Assembly (NCBI RefSeq): GCF_030272615.1
Contig: NC_081414.1
Span: forward strand, 664,669,938-664,733,937
From: Cryptomeria japonica
Taxonomy: Eukaryota > Streptophyta > Pinopsida > Cupressales > Cupressaceae
DNA: 64,000 nucleotides
Reading direction: 5' to 3'
Of this stretch, positions 38,014 through 49,352 are shown piece after piece. Both the position numbers and the translations under genes were made by a program. The stretch's first letter is position 1. The number at the start of each line of letters is the position of its first letter. The notes below the pieces were generated by a model that had not been told where the DNA came from, made no database searches, and saw nothing but the letters and a program-made list of their open reading frames with translations.

Positions 38014-38943
38014 ATGTTATCTTCATACTTCTTCACAATATCATCAGATATCCTCATTCTCTGGCTCATCTTTCATTTGAATTCATCAAAATATTTATTC
38101 AGAACCTCAGGATATCCAGTTCCTACTACTTGTAGACTTTCCTTAATTTGTTTGGAGACTGGTAGGTCAGTAGACCATTGCACATCACCTACTCCATTGA
38201 AATAACCTTTAAAATAAAAGAATAAACCAACCAAAAGTTGGCCAAACCTGAACCTTAGAGAATTGTCCTATTTGATTGACTTCAGGTTCAACAACAATTG
38301 CTTCTGTAAGTAGGTAGATAGGTCAAATGTAGTGTCTTCCTTGATCATCCTGTAAGAAGCATTCACTACAACAACAGGGACAAAATTCATTCTACTAGCA
38401 TAAAACATCCGGTAACCAATCACCATGCAAGCATATTTTACTAGATCATCAAAGATGGTGTTGATGGTCATCGCTCATTGGTCACTCATAGAACCGGTGA
38501 GCTTTGTCATTTCAATTTTGGTGACCTTTCATAGAGGTGACACCTCTCTAATATTGCAGAAACCAGTGACGACATAAATTGCTTTCGGTGTGATGTCGTG
38601 GGTCCGCTCGAGATACATCTTGTCACCATGCACTCTCCTAAGGATGATGTGAATATGTTCTTCTGTGAACTCTTCCAGAAAATATACTGCATTGTGCAGT
38701 TTCATCTTCTCAAGGATACTAACTCAGGTTTGATTTCTTTTCATCCCCATAGAACAAACTTAGCTAGGAATGAATCACTAGGGATCCTAGGTCTTCCAAT
38801 TTATAGTCTATATACCCTGAAATATCTCCCTCAACAATAACTCTGGCAGGTATTTGAGATAGGGAATCGTATTTCATTTTCTTTTGAAGAAATTTGGCTA
38901 AATCTTCAAGTGCACTAGAACTAGAGTGCGATGCAGAAGCCAT
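38014..38943 (-). pseudogene. Element D ORF2, N-terminal part
   Basis: It starts at ATG 38943 with a Ser/Ala-rich leader (M-A-S-A-S-H-S-S-S-S) and runs towards 38014, where E inserted; the minus-strand frame then continues at 30533. Stops and at least one frameshift occur, since the 38471-38268 segment is in another frame from the start. Helical and hydrophobic segments are visible but no known catalytic motif. It lies about 435 bp downstream of the gag stop, so it is a separate ORF or would need a subgenomic or spliced message. Confidence 0.55.
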
Positions 38944-39378
38944 GATCAATTGATAAGTAAGAATTTTGGAAAATACCTTCAGAAACTAGAATTTAGGTTT
39001 TCCAATGTCGTACACAAAACACCACTTCCGTTGCAAGTTCACCGATTAGAGTTCTTCACTGATTGCTTGAAGATGGTTGCAAGATTTTTGCACAAGATTT
39101 CGTCAACTGCTAGACAAATCGCTTTGGTTTCTCTTCTCTTGAAAAATTCTTCTTTCAAAAACAGATAAGTGAAAATGATGACGAAAACCCTTTTAAACAA
39201 ACTCTCGCCAACCATAATAAATGCATCACCGCTAGGGCAAAAACCCTAATTTTGCCTTTTACCGCTTCAAATCTTTTGCCGATTGACAGGTAATATATAC
39301 TGGTTAAGATCTTTACCGATATAAACTGGGGGGTTCAAAATATTTTACCGATATGTTCCCCCTAAGCTTTTCTGAAGC
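38944..39378 (-). other. Element D spacer between gag and ORF2
   Basis: AT-rich, with no ORF continuing from gag. It may hold a splice site or promoter for ORF2; none is clear. Confidence 0.45.
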
Positions 39379-40652
39379 TCAATTTGTCGGTTCAGAGACT
39401 TCCACACTAGGTGCAGAAACAGGTTCATTCTGTGACTCATCTTCTGATTTCTTTTTCCAAGTTTTATTCATTTCCATTCGAACGGTTTCAACATCAACCT
39501 TCCCTTCTGGAGTGATCGGTATATCATCTGATAGGTTCTTTCTTAGTCTGCAAGTTCTGGCAGTGTGTCTCGGTTTGTTGCAATGATAGCATACCATTCC
39601 AGGTGTTCTCCATGGTCCGTTATTCATACCTCCATTCTTCCTTCTGCATGTTGCAGCAGTGTGACCGCTACCACGATAGATCAAACAAGTTGCTCTCCAA
39701 CTAGTAGCTGCTTGATAACCACTTAACTGATGGTCATAGGTATTATACCGGTTGGGATTTTGGTTCACAAGAAATTTTGGAATAACTCCTTGAGTCCTTG
39801 GAGGATATCTCCCAATGTTTTGCAAAACAGACCTGCATTCAAATGCTCTATGCCCAAACTTGTTACATGCATACCAGTTTCCATTGAATCTATTGGATCT
39901 AGGCACATTGTTTTGAAAATAAGGAAAATTGTTGTAGGCCTTGCTTCTACACACATTGGCAATATGTTCTTGTTTGAAACAATTAAAGCAAACAGGTTTA
40001 AATTTTTGCTTACCGTTATCCTTGGATGTCGGTTGCTTCTTTGATGCTTCAGCTTTTGTTCCAGAGGTCTCACCTTCCTCATACCCAGATAAACCAAGTC
40101 CACTAGTATTCTTTATTGGCTTTGCCGATTCTAGCTTTTGCTCTAGCTTTGCAGTACTCTGATTGAATTTGGCAAGTATCTCCTTTGACTCAGTAAGCTC
40201 CTTGGAAATAGCAGCATTGGATTCCATCAAGGTTGCATTCTTAGAAATAGCCATGTTTCGTTCACCTTGCATTTCTTCTTTTTCCACTTTACTCTCCTGG
40301 AGATGAGTGGTAAGGGTACTGATTTCTTGCTTCAGCTTGGAGATCTCATGATCTTTGTCCTTAACCAAATCTTTAGCTTTCCTTCTGTTCTCAAGCTCTT
40401 GATACATTCTGATAGTCAATACTTCCAACTCCTTTCTCAGATTGGCTTTAGATTCATTCAGTTTTTCAACTTCTTCAACTAGGGCATCCATGTCTGCTTC
40501 ATCAGAAGAGCTATTTTCAATAAGTTCCATCAGTTTTTCAGCATGCTCTCTTCTTTTGGCCAAAAGGCTTTATACTTGACTTTGAGTTCATCATAGGCTC
40601 TCTCAGTCTGAGTGAGACGATGAGTAAGTTCCCTCACACTGTATTCCCCCAT
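39379..40652 (-). pseudogene. Element D gag with coiled coil and four zinc-knuckle positions
   Basis: The likely start is ATG 40652, only 35 bp from the primer binding site. One frameshift near 40560 separates a short N-terminal piece from a 394-codon frame. The first ~150 residues are a Leu/Glu/Lys heptad-rich coiled coil. Four CCHC-type positions then follow: C-F-N-C ... H ... C (intact), a second whose first Cys is Trp, a third whose second Cys is Tyr, and C-Y-H-C ... H ... C (intact). Most copia gags have one knuckle. The C-terminus is acidic and ends without a protease motif. It is expected to bind RNA and assemble particles. Confidence 0.75.
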
Positions 40653-40687
40653 ATCTCCTTCCAAGTGGTTAAACTTATAGAAAGGTT

Positions 40688-40700
40688 GGCTCTGATACCA
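40688..40700 (-). other. Element D primer binding site
   Basis: TGGTATCAGAGCC on the minus strand, two bases from the 5' LTR. A perfect initiator-tRNA-Met match. Confidence 0.92.
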
Positions 40701-40702
40701 AT

Positions 40703-41923
40703 TGATGAATACTAAGAGGAGGGGTGATTAGTATACCAAAAAATACTATAAACAAACTTTTAAACAGTTTAGCAAATAACCAGTACAACAGATTCACTAA
40801 TAAACCAGTTAAGATAAATGCAAACCAAATAGAAAACAAAGCATTCACCCACAAAAGCACAATCACCATAACACAAGATATTTGAGGTGGAAATCCAAAT
40901 GGGAAAAACCACGGTGAGCAGAAACTCACAAGTAACTATCTACAGAATAGTAACCAGACCGGTTAAGGTCATACAATGTTCTTCACCAGAACATATCCTG
41001 TTAGGAATCTAGATCTCTGTTAGGAGATAAGTCTTGTTAAAGGCTACCTTGTTAAAGGATTTCAGATCCACAGTTGTGAACCACCTTGTTATAGGAACTA
41101 CAAAGGCTTTGCTAGGCCTACCCGGTTAAGAGTTTCAGACTTGTCGAAGATATTAGTAATCAACAAGTGAATGATCTAGATACTAGCACAGTATGCTTGG
41201 TTAGATCCTTGACAACTCATTGTTAATGCATTTCAACATTACTTCAGTCTTCAATATCTCCACACTCTATCTCTTCACATAGACCTAATCTTCTCTTCAA
41301 TTATTGCACATAACCTTTTCTCTTCTATATCTCACACATCACACATCTCATACATACAAACCCTAGACATGATGTCCTTATAAAGGAAACCAATTTCAGG
41401 TCGGTCCAATAGGATTAGACTACAAGTTCCTAGGTTCAGTGCATCTAGACACATTTGTTAACATGACACAAAATCACTGCCAAAGTGTTGGTGGATGATA
41501 ACTCATCACACATTACAGTAATACCGGTTGGTAACTCATCATAGAGTAATACTGGTTAATACAATATACCAATTATCGGTTGTCAAAAATTAAGACTAGT
41601 AGATCGTAGTGTTCCGATCAAAAGTTAACTACCGCTTGGTTCCTTCATACCGCTTGAGCTCCTCGAAATGCTTGGGATCCTCATATGGCTTGAGCTCTTC
41701 GAACCTCTTGGGATCCTCGTACCACTTGGGGTCTTCATATCTCTTGCGGTATTCATACAATCTGTGACCGGTAAACCATTTTTTGGAAAACATCGATAGT
41801 CTAAAGACTATACATTCAATAATACACAATATCAATTGGAACAATTACCGATTGAGCATAACTCATACATCAAGAAAGTGTGTGTCCATCAATGACAATC
41901 AAAACATCATCAAAATGCGAACA
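40703..41923 (-). repeat. Element D 5' LTR (right end)
   Basis: It matches 26691-27929. It contains the six-unit 18-bp minisatellite at 41645-41752. It ends GCGAACA on the plus strand and is followed by tagtt. Confidence 0.9.
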
Positions 41924-43078
41924 TAGTTGTCTCTTTCTCCTAAGTCCTTTGGGAAACCTCACAATACAGTGCAAAAGCAAGACAAAGGAAAAGAAATTGT
42001 TAGATACACAAACTCATACTCTTTTATTAGATGGGGTGACTTACAAGAAGAATCCCTGAATGAAGATATTAACCACTGGATATATAGAGAAGAAGATCAT
42101 ATGACAATACCTAGAATACCCACAAGTCAGTATGGCAATGGATTCAAAATGCTTTAGAGACATGGATATGATGGTACCACAGGCCTAGGGTTACAGAAAC
42201 AAGGAAGGCTAGAGCCTATTGTTCCTAATGATAATCCAGGGAATCAAGGATTGGGATATAAGCATTTACAACATATCACAGAAGCAAGACACCATACCCT
42301 TGATATATTAAATCAACCAAGCAAACCATCAGACTACATACCACAAAGTGATTTGTCCATACAAGTGCTTCCATCTTCATCTCAAACAAGTAATCATGTA
42401 CCCACATCACCTAGTGCAGAATCAGATGGAGAAGACATGAGACAACTCCTGCAAGAACCTAGTACTGAGTTACAAAATAATGCAATTATTGACACAATAT
42501 TCCAAGGTAATGTAGCAACAGATGCAGGTTTACCACCACCACCTGAATCTCATCCATGGTTACTGTCACTACTTCTACCACAAGAAACAACTCAGGCTCA
42601 ACCAAACGAATCAGATGAAGAAAGATTGCAAAGGCTTATACCAGACTTAAGAAGGGTAACTAATGTACACAAAAGACCAATCAATCTACACCAGAATCAG
42701 AGGTAGGAACAAGAAGAAATAAGTGATGATATCTCACATGATGAAACATATAGTGAAAGTGAGACAAACTCTCATGACTATGAGTTCTTGTCACTCCATG
42801 ATTCCAACCCACTAGAAAGTGTAATGTTAAGGTATCAAATAAAGCTTATAGATGATGAAAATACACAAAGTCATTCAAACAATCAAGTCTTCATGTTATC
42901 AGAGTCTACTAAAGAAGGAAGTAATGATTTACCCCTAGTACATTCACACTTGATTGATTGGGGGCAAGAAGGAAAACCAACACTGGATTGGTTTAAAAAT
43001 GACGAAGCAATTTCAGAATTTCTCAGAGTCAAAGAGTGGATCTTAAATGATATTATACCTAAGGGCTGTGTAGTTTAG
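41924..43078 (+). pseudogene. Element A fourth fragment: G-patch-like segment and linker
   Basis: The frame resumes after D (codon TTG completed at 41929). A G-patch-like motif, R-H-G-Y-D-G-T-T-G-L-G ... Q-G-R-L-E-P-I, spans about 42155-42270 and ends in N-Q-G-L-G-Y. The G-patch follows protease in several retroelements, including B here. Stops occur at 42155 and 42704 and at the end, 43076-43078. The last segment (about 42955-43040, D-W-G-Q-E ... W-F-K-N-D-E) resembles a block in the first fragment (about 697-755). Reverse transcriptase should follow but does not. Confidence 0.65.
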
Positions 43079-43502
43079 GTTTTACTTTCCACATTGCATA
43101 TCATATCATTTAAAACATTGTATTACATATAGTTTCTTTTTTAAATGCATCGCATTCTCAAAAGTTTCAGCATTTTCATATAGCAACATCAATAAAACAA
43201 CGCAATCGTCCACGTTTATCATTTGTTTGCATTTAAAGCAAACAAGGGTCATCTCCTTTCTTAGATATTCAGACATGAAGTCTTTGAGATCCTAAGGTCA
43301 TTCATTTTCAACATTACCTTGTGACGATGCTTTACTTATGGTTGGGTAGTGATTTCACTATTTGAGACTTGTTAACCTAAAATCTATCATTTGCTATATC
43401 TCAAAAACAATAAATCTCTAATTTACTCGAGACACCTAGTTGATCATATGACTAGTGAAAAATCTAAAATTCTACTTCAACGCCGATGTAATTGTCATAC
43501 CC
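43079..43502. other. Element A non-coding stretch before the TIR element
   Basis: AT-rich, with no ORF over 60 codons and no pol motif in any frame by eye. Confidence 0.5.
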
Positions 43503-43506
43503 AAGT

Positions 43507-44482
43507 GGGTGAACTCACAATACTGGTTCCCACTTTTTGACCAACTTTGACACTTAGATGAACATTTTGCAAAAAACCTTCACTTTCCGACACCTATAAC
43601 TTTTAAATCATTAAGAATTTGAAGATGATATAAACTAGTGATTTGTAACATCCTTTTTGTAGATTCTAAATATATTTTTTTCAAATTTTTTTGAATAAAA
43701 TTTTATTGATTTTTCCATCTCCCTCAAAAGTAGTTTTTTATAGGAAACAACATTTTTTAAGAGTGATGTGGATCCCGAAACGTATAAATTTTTTTTCTAT
43801 AAATGATAAAAACTTATCTCTTTTAAATTTTGGTTTGTAACATCAATACCCAGGGCATGCAGCTGGTTTGATAGTGATATGTTGAATATTTTTTATTTTA
43901 TTAAGTTTTGAAGTCCGACTAATTATAATTTAGATATAGGTGTACGTTTGAACACATAACTTGCTCTATATATATCAAAATTAAGTTTTATTTTTTTTGT
44001 TAGAAAGAAGACATCAATACCTAGGGCATAGATATTTTTCAGAATTTTTTTGAATTAGTTTGCTATTTTTCCCAATGCATTGAACAAAGAAGTTCATGTT
44101 CGGTGAAAAACCTACATTCATAAAAAATAAAATAAAAATATATTAAAAATTATACTATTTGGAAAGCTTATAATAAGGACTAAATCCTCAAAAAAACAAA
44201 ATTTCTAAATGAATTCGTTTGACCCCTCAAAAGCTAATGTAAAATTGGTTTTTTATCAGCATTTGATAGATGCAAAGGAGACTCCATTGCAAGTATGATT
44301 TAGAAGTAGAGAGGTTCTATCCAAAAAATTTTGATCTAAGAGCCTTTGATCTAACTCTCTTCAATTAATTACTTCAAATGGGACCTCTTAAAGCTTAAAT
44401 AATTATATTTTCCAAAAAATGTATGATTTCAACAAAAATCAGGATGTACCAAAAAGTGGGAACCAGCTTTGTGAGTTCACCC
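43507..44482. mobile_element. Non-autonomous DNA transposon (MITE-like) with 33-bp terminal inverted repeats
   Basis: The ends are inverted copies: GGGTGAACTCACAA, two differing bases, then CTGGTTCCCACTTTTTG, at 43507-43539 and, inverted, 44450-44482. Four-base direct repeats aagt flank it (43503-43506, 44483-44486). The 976-bp interior is AT-rich with no ORF, so any transposase is supplied in trans. A 4-bp duplication does not fit the common plant superfamilies; it might be part of a longer, decayed duplication. An internal repeat (CATCAATACCCAGGGCAT near 43842, CATCAATACCTAGGGCAT near 44011) is also present. Confidence 0.8.
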
Positions 44483-44486
44483 AAGT

Positions 44487-46604
44487 AGGTTTCATTACTT
44501 ACAAGTCAAGGCAAGAAAATAAAAAGAAAAAGAGATATGCCAAATATCCATCTTAAGGCAAAAAAGCAATGATATATAACTGAAATATCATGCATACAAA
44601 TGCGATAAAAAGCTTGACTATGGGAACATACAAGTAACTCCATCAAGGCTATGAACACCTACTGGCAATGGAGCAATATTTGAGAAATTACAATCTATAA
44701 CCTCATCAGAGCTCTCAAGGCTTGTTGGCAGCGATGCTCTATTCGGGATGCTTTTGAAGTTAGAATAATCCATGTAGCTAGTCATATAGGATGCTAAGGA
44801 TCTTTAGTGGACACAAGAGCAGGAATTAACTTATCTGCACACACATAGGCAAAAGAAGATCAAAGTTTCAAGAACTAGTGGGGAAGTTTTCCGCATCTCC
44901 ATTTTTAAATCCTAGTCACTAAGTGTGTTAATTTGAATGATCCAATGGACCTTAGGGATTGATTGACCACTTATCTATGAAAGATTTTGCACCTCCATTT
45001 CAATTGGTGTATTACAAATGCAAAAACAAACACAGTCAACCTTGTTCAAATAGAAAATGCATCTTCATCCTGCATATTGCATTCACATAAGTCATGTCAA
45101 AAGTTCATTTGTCTCTACATACATTCTACAGATCATCATGTCATATAGGTCTGCACACTAGGGGCATAACTAGAAAAATCCTAAAAAACATATAATGTTC
45201 TTCAACAAAAAATCCTAAAAAACGTAAAATCCAAAAACATTGAAAAACTCAAAATACCAAAAACATCCATATAAAGTACTGAAGAAATCATCCAAAAACA
45301 TTCAAATATGCAAAAAAATCCTACATAACAACCAAAAAGATCTGAAAAAAGTCCTGAAAAATCATCCAAAAACATTTAAATATCGATCCACATAATAAAA
45401 AACATCGAAAAAGATCTTGGAAAAGAACTAAAAATAAAAAATCAATCAATAAAAAAAACTTGCAATAAAATGTGTTGTGAGAAACAAATACCCTAGCAGA
45501 TATCCAACAAACACTTCGCACGAAGTTAACAAAGGATACAACTATCCAGTCAAACATCTGTAATCAACTGATCAAACTATCTTATCAATCGTATCATATC
45601 CATATCAAAGTGATCATTATCTTGTCTTAAACAGAAGAGGATACACTCAAAATCAGATAGGTCAGTCTTAAATGGGGTCCGCAACTTTCTGAGATCAAAC
45701 ATTATCAACCATCACATCAAGCAACTGATAACGAAGGCACAAGGTCATTATAGTTGCTGAATTTTGTCTGGGCCAGTCTTTATCTTTTTATCGTTTGGTG
45801 ACATATATTGTTCCTATGCTACTCAAAGATGTCTAAAAGTGACTAGAGGAGCTATGATGGGCTTTATCTTTTTCTTTGTTTGATGTTTGTGGTGTGAACC
45901 GATGAAATTCTAGGGAAATTTCTCTAGTGGGTGTCTGTGATAGGAGCTTCCAGCTATTGGATGCTGCACATACCTCGACCCCTAGCGTAATTCCCAGAAT
46001 GGAGGGTTCACTCCTTGTCTGCTACGTATTTGTTTTTACAATGAGATATCTTTGAATCTTGGTTCCTTATACCCTAATGTGCTAAGCTTCATTGTTCAAA
46101 AATAAGGCTCAGTGATGAATATATATTGACGCAATAAAATATGTGACACGGATTCGTGATTCATTCAATTTCATTCTCATCCTTATCTCATTTTCTTATT
46201 GATAGTTTATTGATTTCTCATCTTCTGTCTAAATCGCATTCTTTCTAACATTCTTTCTATCATCAATCTTTTCTCTCTATCATCTAACTAACATTTCTTC
46301 AAGGTGTATCTGAGTTAAAATTGGTTCAGCCATTATCATACAAAAAAAATTCATATAGATTTAATTAAACATCCATTAGCATCATTAATACATACATATA
46401 CTACCATGGCATTTCAAAATCATGGAGAATCAAATATATATGCATCATAAGACTCACATCATCATATAAGCATACATAAAAAACAAAACATAAATAGATC
46501 ACTACCAAAACCTGCATATCATATATATATAACTTAAAAATGATAATGTGTGTGAATACAATAAATAGGCCCGAAGGCTCAGATAACATGATCAAAATAA
46601 TGTC
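44487..46604. other. Element A non-coding region between TIR element and antisense gene
   Basis: No supported ORF. It contains an A/C-rich block at about 45175-45470 made of degenerate repeats of AATCCTAAAAAAC and ATCCAAAAACATT. The rest is unremarkable. Confidence 0.5.
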
Positions 46605-48984
46605 TCAACCAACACTGCCTTTGTCAGTAGGTGGATCCTGTCCACTAGATCCTGCCCCAAGATGTTGAGGTGGTCCTATAACACCACCACTGCTAGTCCA
46701 TCGTGAAGTAGATCTACTTGATCTCCTCCCCATAAATGCACTGAAGCTAGGCTCTCTTTGACCCTCAGGGATGGCTCTCTCATATGCATGTCTATGATAA
46801 ATAGCCTTCTGCGTAGCAGTGAAATACATGTCTTCCTGGTCATGCGCATCTGTACCTGCTCTAAAAATCTAATCAAAGGTATCCATGGTGATCTAACATC
46901 TTCGCACTGCCTCATCTCTCCCCCTCTGGAGACGATCTCTCTCAACATCAAGAGCACCATAATCTGCATGGTAGGTCTCCCGCTCGATATCTCATCTAGC
47001 AACCTCATCCTCCAAACTCTGGACCCATGCTCTAAGAGTTTGTAGCTCATCCTCCTCACCAACCCGTCCTCTCCCACCCTCTCCAGCAAGCACATCCTCT
47101 AGCTCTGACATATCCTCATCATCGTCTCCACTCTTGCTGATCGATGACCCAGAAGAATCATCGCTATCCTCACTGCTAATAGACTCAGTGTCTCCACCAA
47201 TGTCTACATCCTCATCTCCATCTCCACCACCTCCTCCCTCATCTCCACCACCTCCTCTCTCAGCTCCACCCTCTCCTCCTCCTCTGGATCCCTCCCCTGC
47301 GACTATCCTCAACCATTGTCTAGGATGCTGAATCTGCCGTGCTGTAATAGGAACAACAAGATCAGTAAGTGGCACTGGCCTGTGCCAAGCAAACCAAGCG
47401 TCGTACTCCGTCATCGTCTCGAGGTCCACTGCACCTCTACCCTGACCCCAGGGTAATGGCTATAGAGCATCGAACTTAGCCGAAGCAACATGTGGCTGTA
47501 TGCACACACCCCAATTAGAAACCTCACGAGATACTCGAGAAAAGTACGCAGTAACCATAGGTGTCACCTGTACCTCACCAAACTGTCTGAAAACCCATCC
47601 TGGAAGATACATCTCAATGATCTGCTAAGTCTCAAAGGTCCTACCAATAAGATATCTCTACTATCGACAGAAAGGCAAATGCACTGCATCATCAGGCCAA
47701 CCAAGGCAATCCAAGTATGGTCTCCAAATAAAATGTTGCAGAATGTCCAACTGATGTCTCGAGTACAAGGTGTTCCCCGAACCCCTGTGTCTGATACTTG
47801 TTGTATACCTGAAAGCATAAGGCTCACTAGGCTGCAAATCTACATGAATGACAGGCCTATAAATAGAAATGTGTTCCCATGCCCATGTCTAGAGCAAAGT
47901 AACACCACAACTGATAGAACGGTATCCAAGGTACACAATACCATGCATCTGATAGTATAACATGGCAAGTAGACAAGGACCCCAAGCATATAATCGTTGA
48001 TGCAAAATCATAATGGAGCACTCTGCCCCATCCAACTGGAAACCCATGACCTCATCTGTTAGGTAACAACAAACCACTGACAACACCGCATAACACAATA
48101 GTTAGGGCATCATAGTCTAATCGGGCCCAAGGGATGTCATAACGACCACTCATATGTAAGTTCTGAATCTCACACTCGAAAAGAGCGCATAACCCAACAA
48201 TTCCATCATCATGTTCGTATACAACTCTCTCACCATGAATCAAATTATGCAGTATAGGCCATACATCCTCTAAGGTAATGGATGCCTCACCAGTCGGAAG
48301 ATGAAAAGAACAAGTCTCAGAGTGCCACTGCTCTATCAAAGCTGTAATCATGGCCCTATTGGTCATAACCTCTAGAAAATGTAAAACATTATATAGACCA
48401 AGTTGTCGGATATGCTTGATCTCCTCATTAAGTAAATCAACACAAAGATCAAGTCCACTAGGTCTACTCCGTCGAAGGTATAACACTCCAATGTTCTCTT
48501 GTAGTGAAGAAATATTAAAAATATCAAATATCAAATCCCAAAAAACAAAAGCAAAATTCAAAATGCATGACAAATAATACACATACAACGAATGCATGAT
48601 AGTTATGACAAATGCAATACAATTATGACTCTTGTGTGAGGTTTAAAGCTAATGCATAATGAAATGAGCGCATGCGTTACAATACACACTATTGCGTAAA
48701 GAAATGAGTGAATGCAGCACGTTTAAAGCTAATGTGTAACACTTATGACACATGCATAACAGTAAAAGCATTTGTGGTATAGTTAAGATGAATGTGTAAA
48801 AATCGACAAGCGATTGCGTAATACAATGCAAAAAATTGATCACTGGAATTGTTTTTGGAAAATAGCATAAAACAGGCAAAAAATCAGGAAAAATTTGGAA
48901 AAATACCATGCCACCAGTCTCGAGAGGTCTCTGATATGAATGTACTCGGTCAAACAAATGCACTCGAGCTCTATAACCAGCCAT
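46605..48984 (-). pseudogene. Antisense plant mobile domain gene inside element A
   Basis: Exon 1 is 48907-48984 (ATG 48984, 26 codons). A 411-bp intron (GTATTT...AGAG, 48496-48906) joins in phase 0 to exon 2, open from 48495 to 48052. Exon 2 carries the PMD signature L-P-T-G-E-A-S-I-T-L-E-D-V at about 48256-48300, as in the gene in B. Beyond 48052 frameshifts break it, but later segments keep the order seen in B: an aromatic W-F-A-W-H-R-P-type block, a Gly/Asp/Glu/Ser-rich acidic stretch (46992-47429) and a basic tail ending at TGA 46605. A TATA box lies 93 bp upstream. This copy is broken; its original role is unknown. Confidence 0.65.
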
Positions 48985-49076
48985 GATGATCAAATACTCA
49001 GATAATATCACACAAATTGCAGAGAAAACCAAGGAATTACCAAAGTGCAAATGAGGAAATGAAAACCTAAACATCT

Positions 49077-49086
49077 CTATTTATAG
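49077..49086 (-). promoter_or_regulatory. TATA box for the antisense PMD gene of element A
   Basis: CTATAAATAG on the minus strand, 93 bp upstream of ATG 48984. With a start site about 30 bp downstream, the untranslated leader would be about 60 nt. It lies within the retroelement, about 270 bp inside the 3' LTR boundary. Confidence 0.6.
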
Positions 49087-49340
49087 TTCAAAATTAGGGT
49101 TTTTTTTGACACCTTGACACCCGTGGACTCCGCCAGCATAAAAGACCTTGTAGCTTACTCAGATGATCTCGAAATCACACGAAATTTCACACACTTGCTT
49201 GTTACAATAATATAAAAAACATGGTCTCAATTTTTGAAATTTCCAACCATCTTTTCCGAGGGGGCATATTTACACTATAGAGCAGTACCAAGGCACATTG
49301 GGGCAGAAATTTTTTCGTTTTCTTTGAAGACATTGTCTCA

Positions 49341-49352
49341 AAGAGGGGCAAA
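49341..49352 (+). other. Element A polypurine tract
   Basis: AAGAGGGGCAAA immediately precedes the LTR start TGTAGACACC, the same arrangement as in element B. Confidence 0.75.

Larger units (their letters stand above)
26691..41923 (-). mobile_element. Element D: non-autonomous LTR retrotransposon, gag plus unknown ORF2
   Basis: Minus-strand element with LTRs 40703-41923 (5') and 26691-27929 (3'), both TG...CA on that strand. The primer binding site at 40688-40700 is a perfect initiator-tRNA-Met match (TGGTATCAGAGCC). The polypurine tract is next to 27929. Flanking duplications are imperfect (caatt 26686-26690, tagtt 41924-41928), the mismatches being transitions. Between primer site and polypurine tract lie a multi-knuckle gag and a long second ORF; no protease, integrase or reverse transcriptase is seen. 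Element E splits ORF2. Copia-type machinery in trans is the likely mobiliser, judged from the primer site and LTR ends. Confidence 0.82.

Noticed and set aside
40688-40700. tRNA-Met-like sequence considered as a tRNA gene
   Set aside because: Only the 3'-terminal 13 nt complement is present next to an LTR, as in the other copia elements; it is a primer binding site.
26686-41928. Perfect target duplication for element D
   Set aside because: The flanks caatt and tagtt agree at only three of five bases; D's ends rest on LTR pairing, primer site and frame restoration instead.
46758-47331. Plus-strand ORFs rich in Ser and Pro opposite the acidic block of the antisense gene
   Set aside because: Shadows of the Gly/Asp/Glu/Ser-rich stretch; the order of the minus-strand segments matches the gene in element B.
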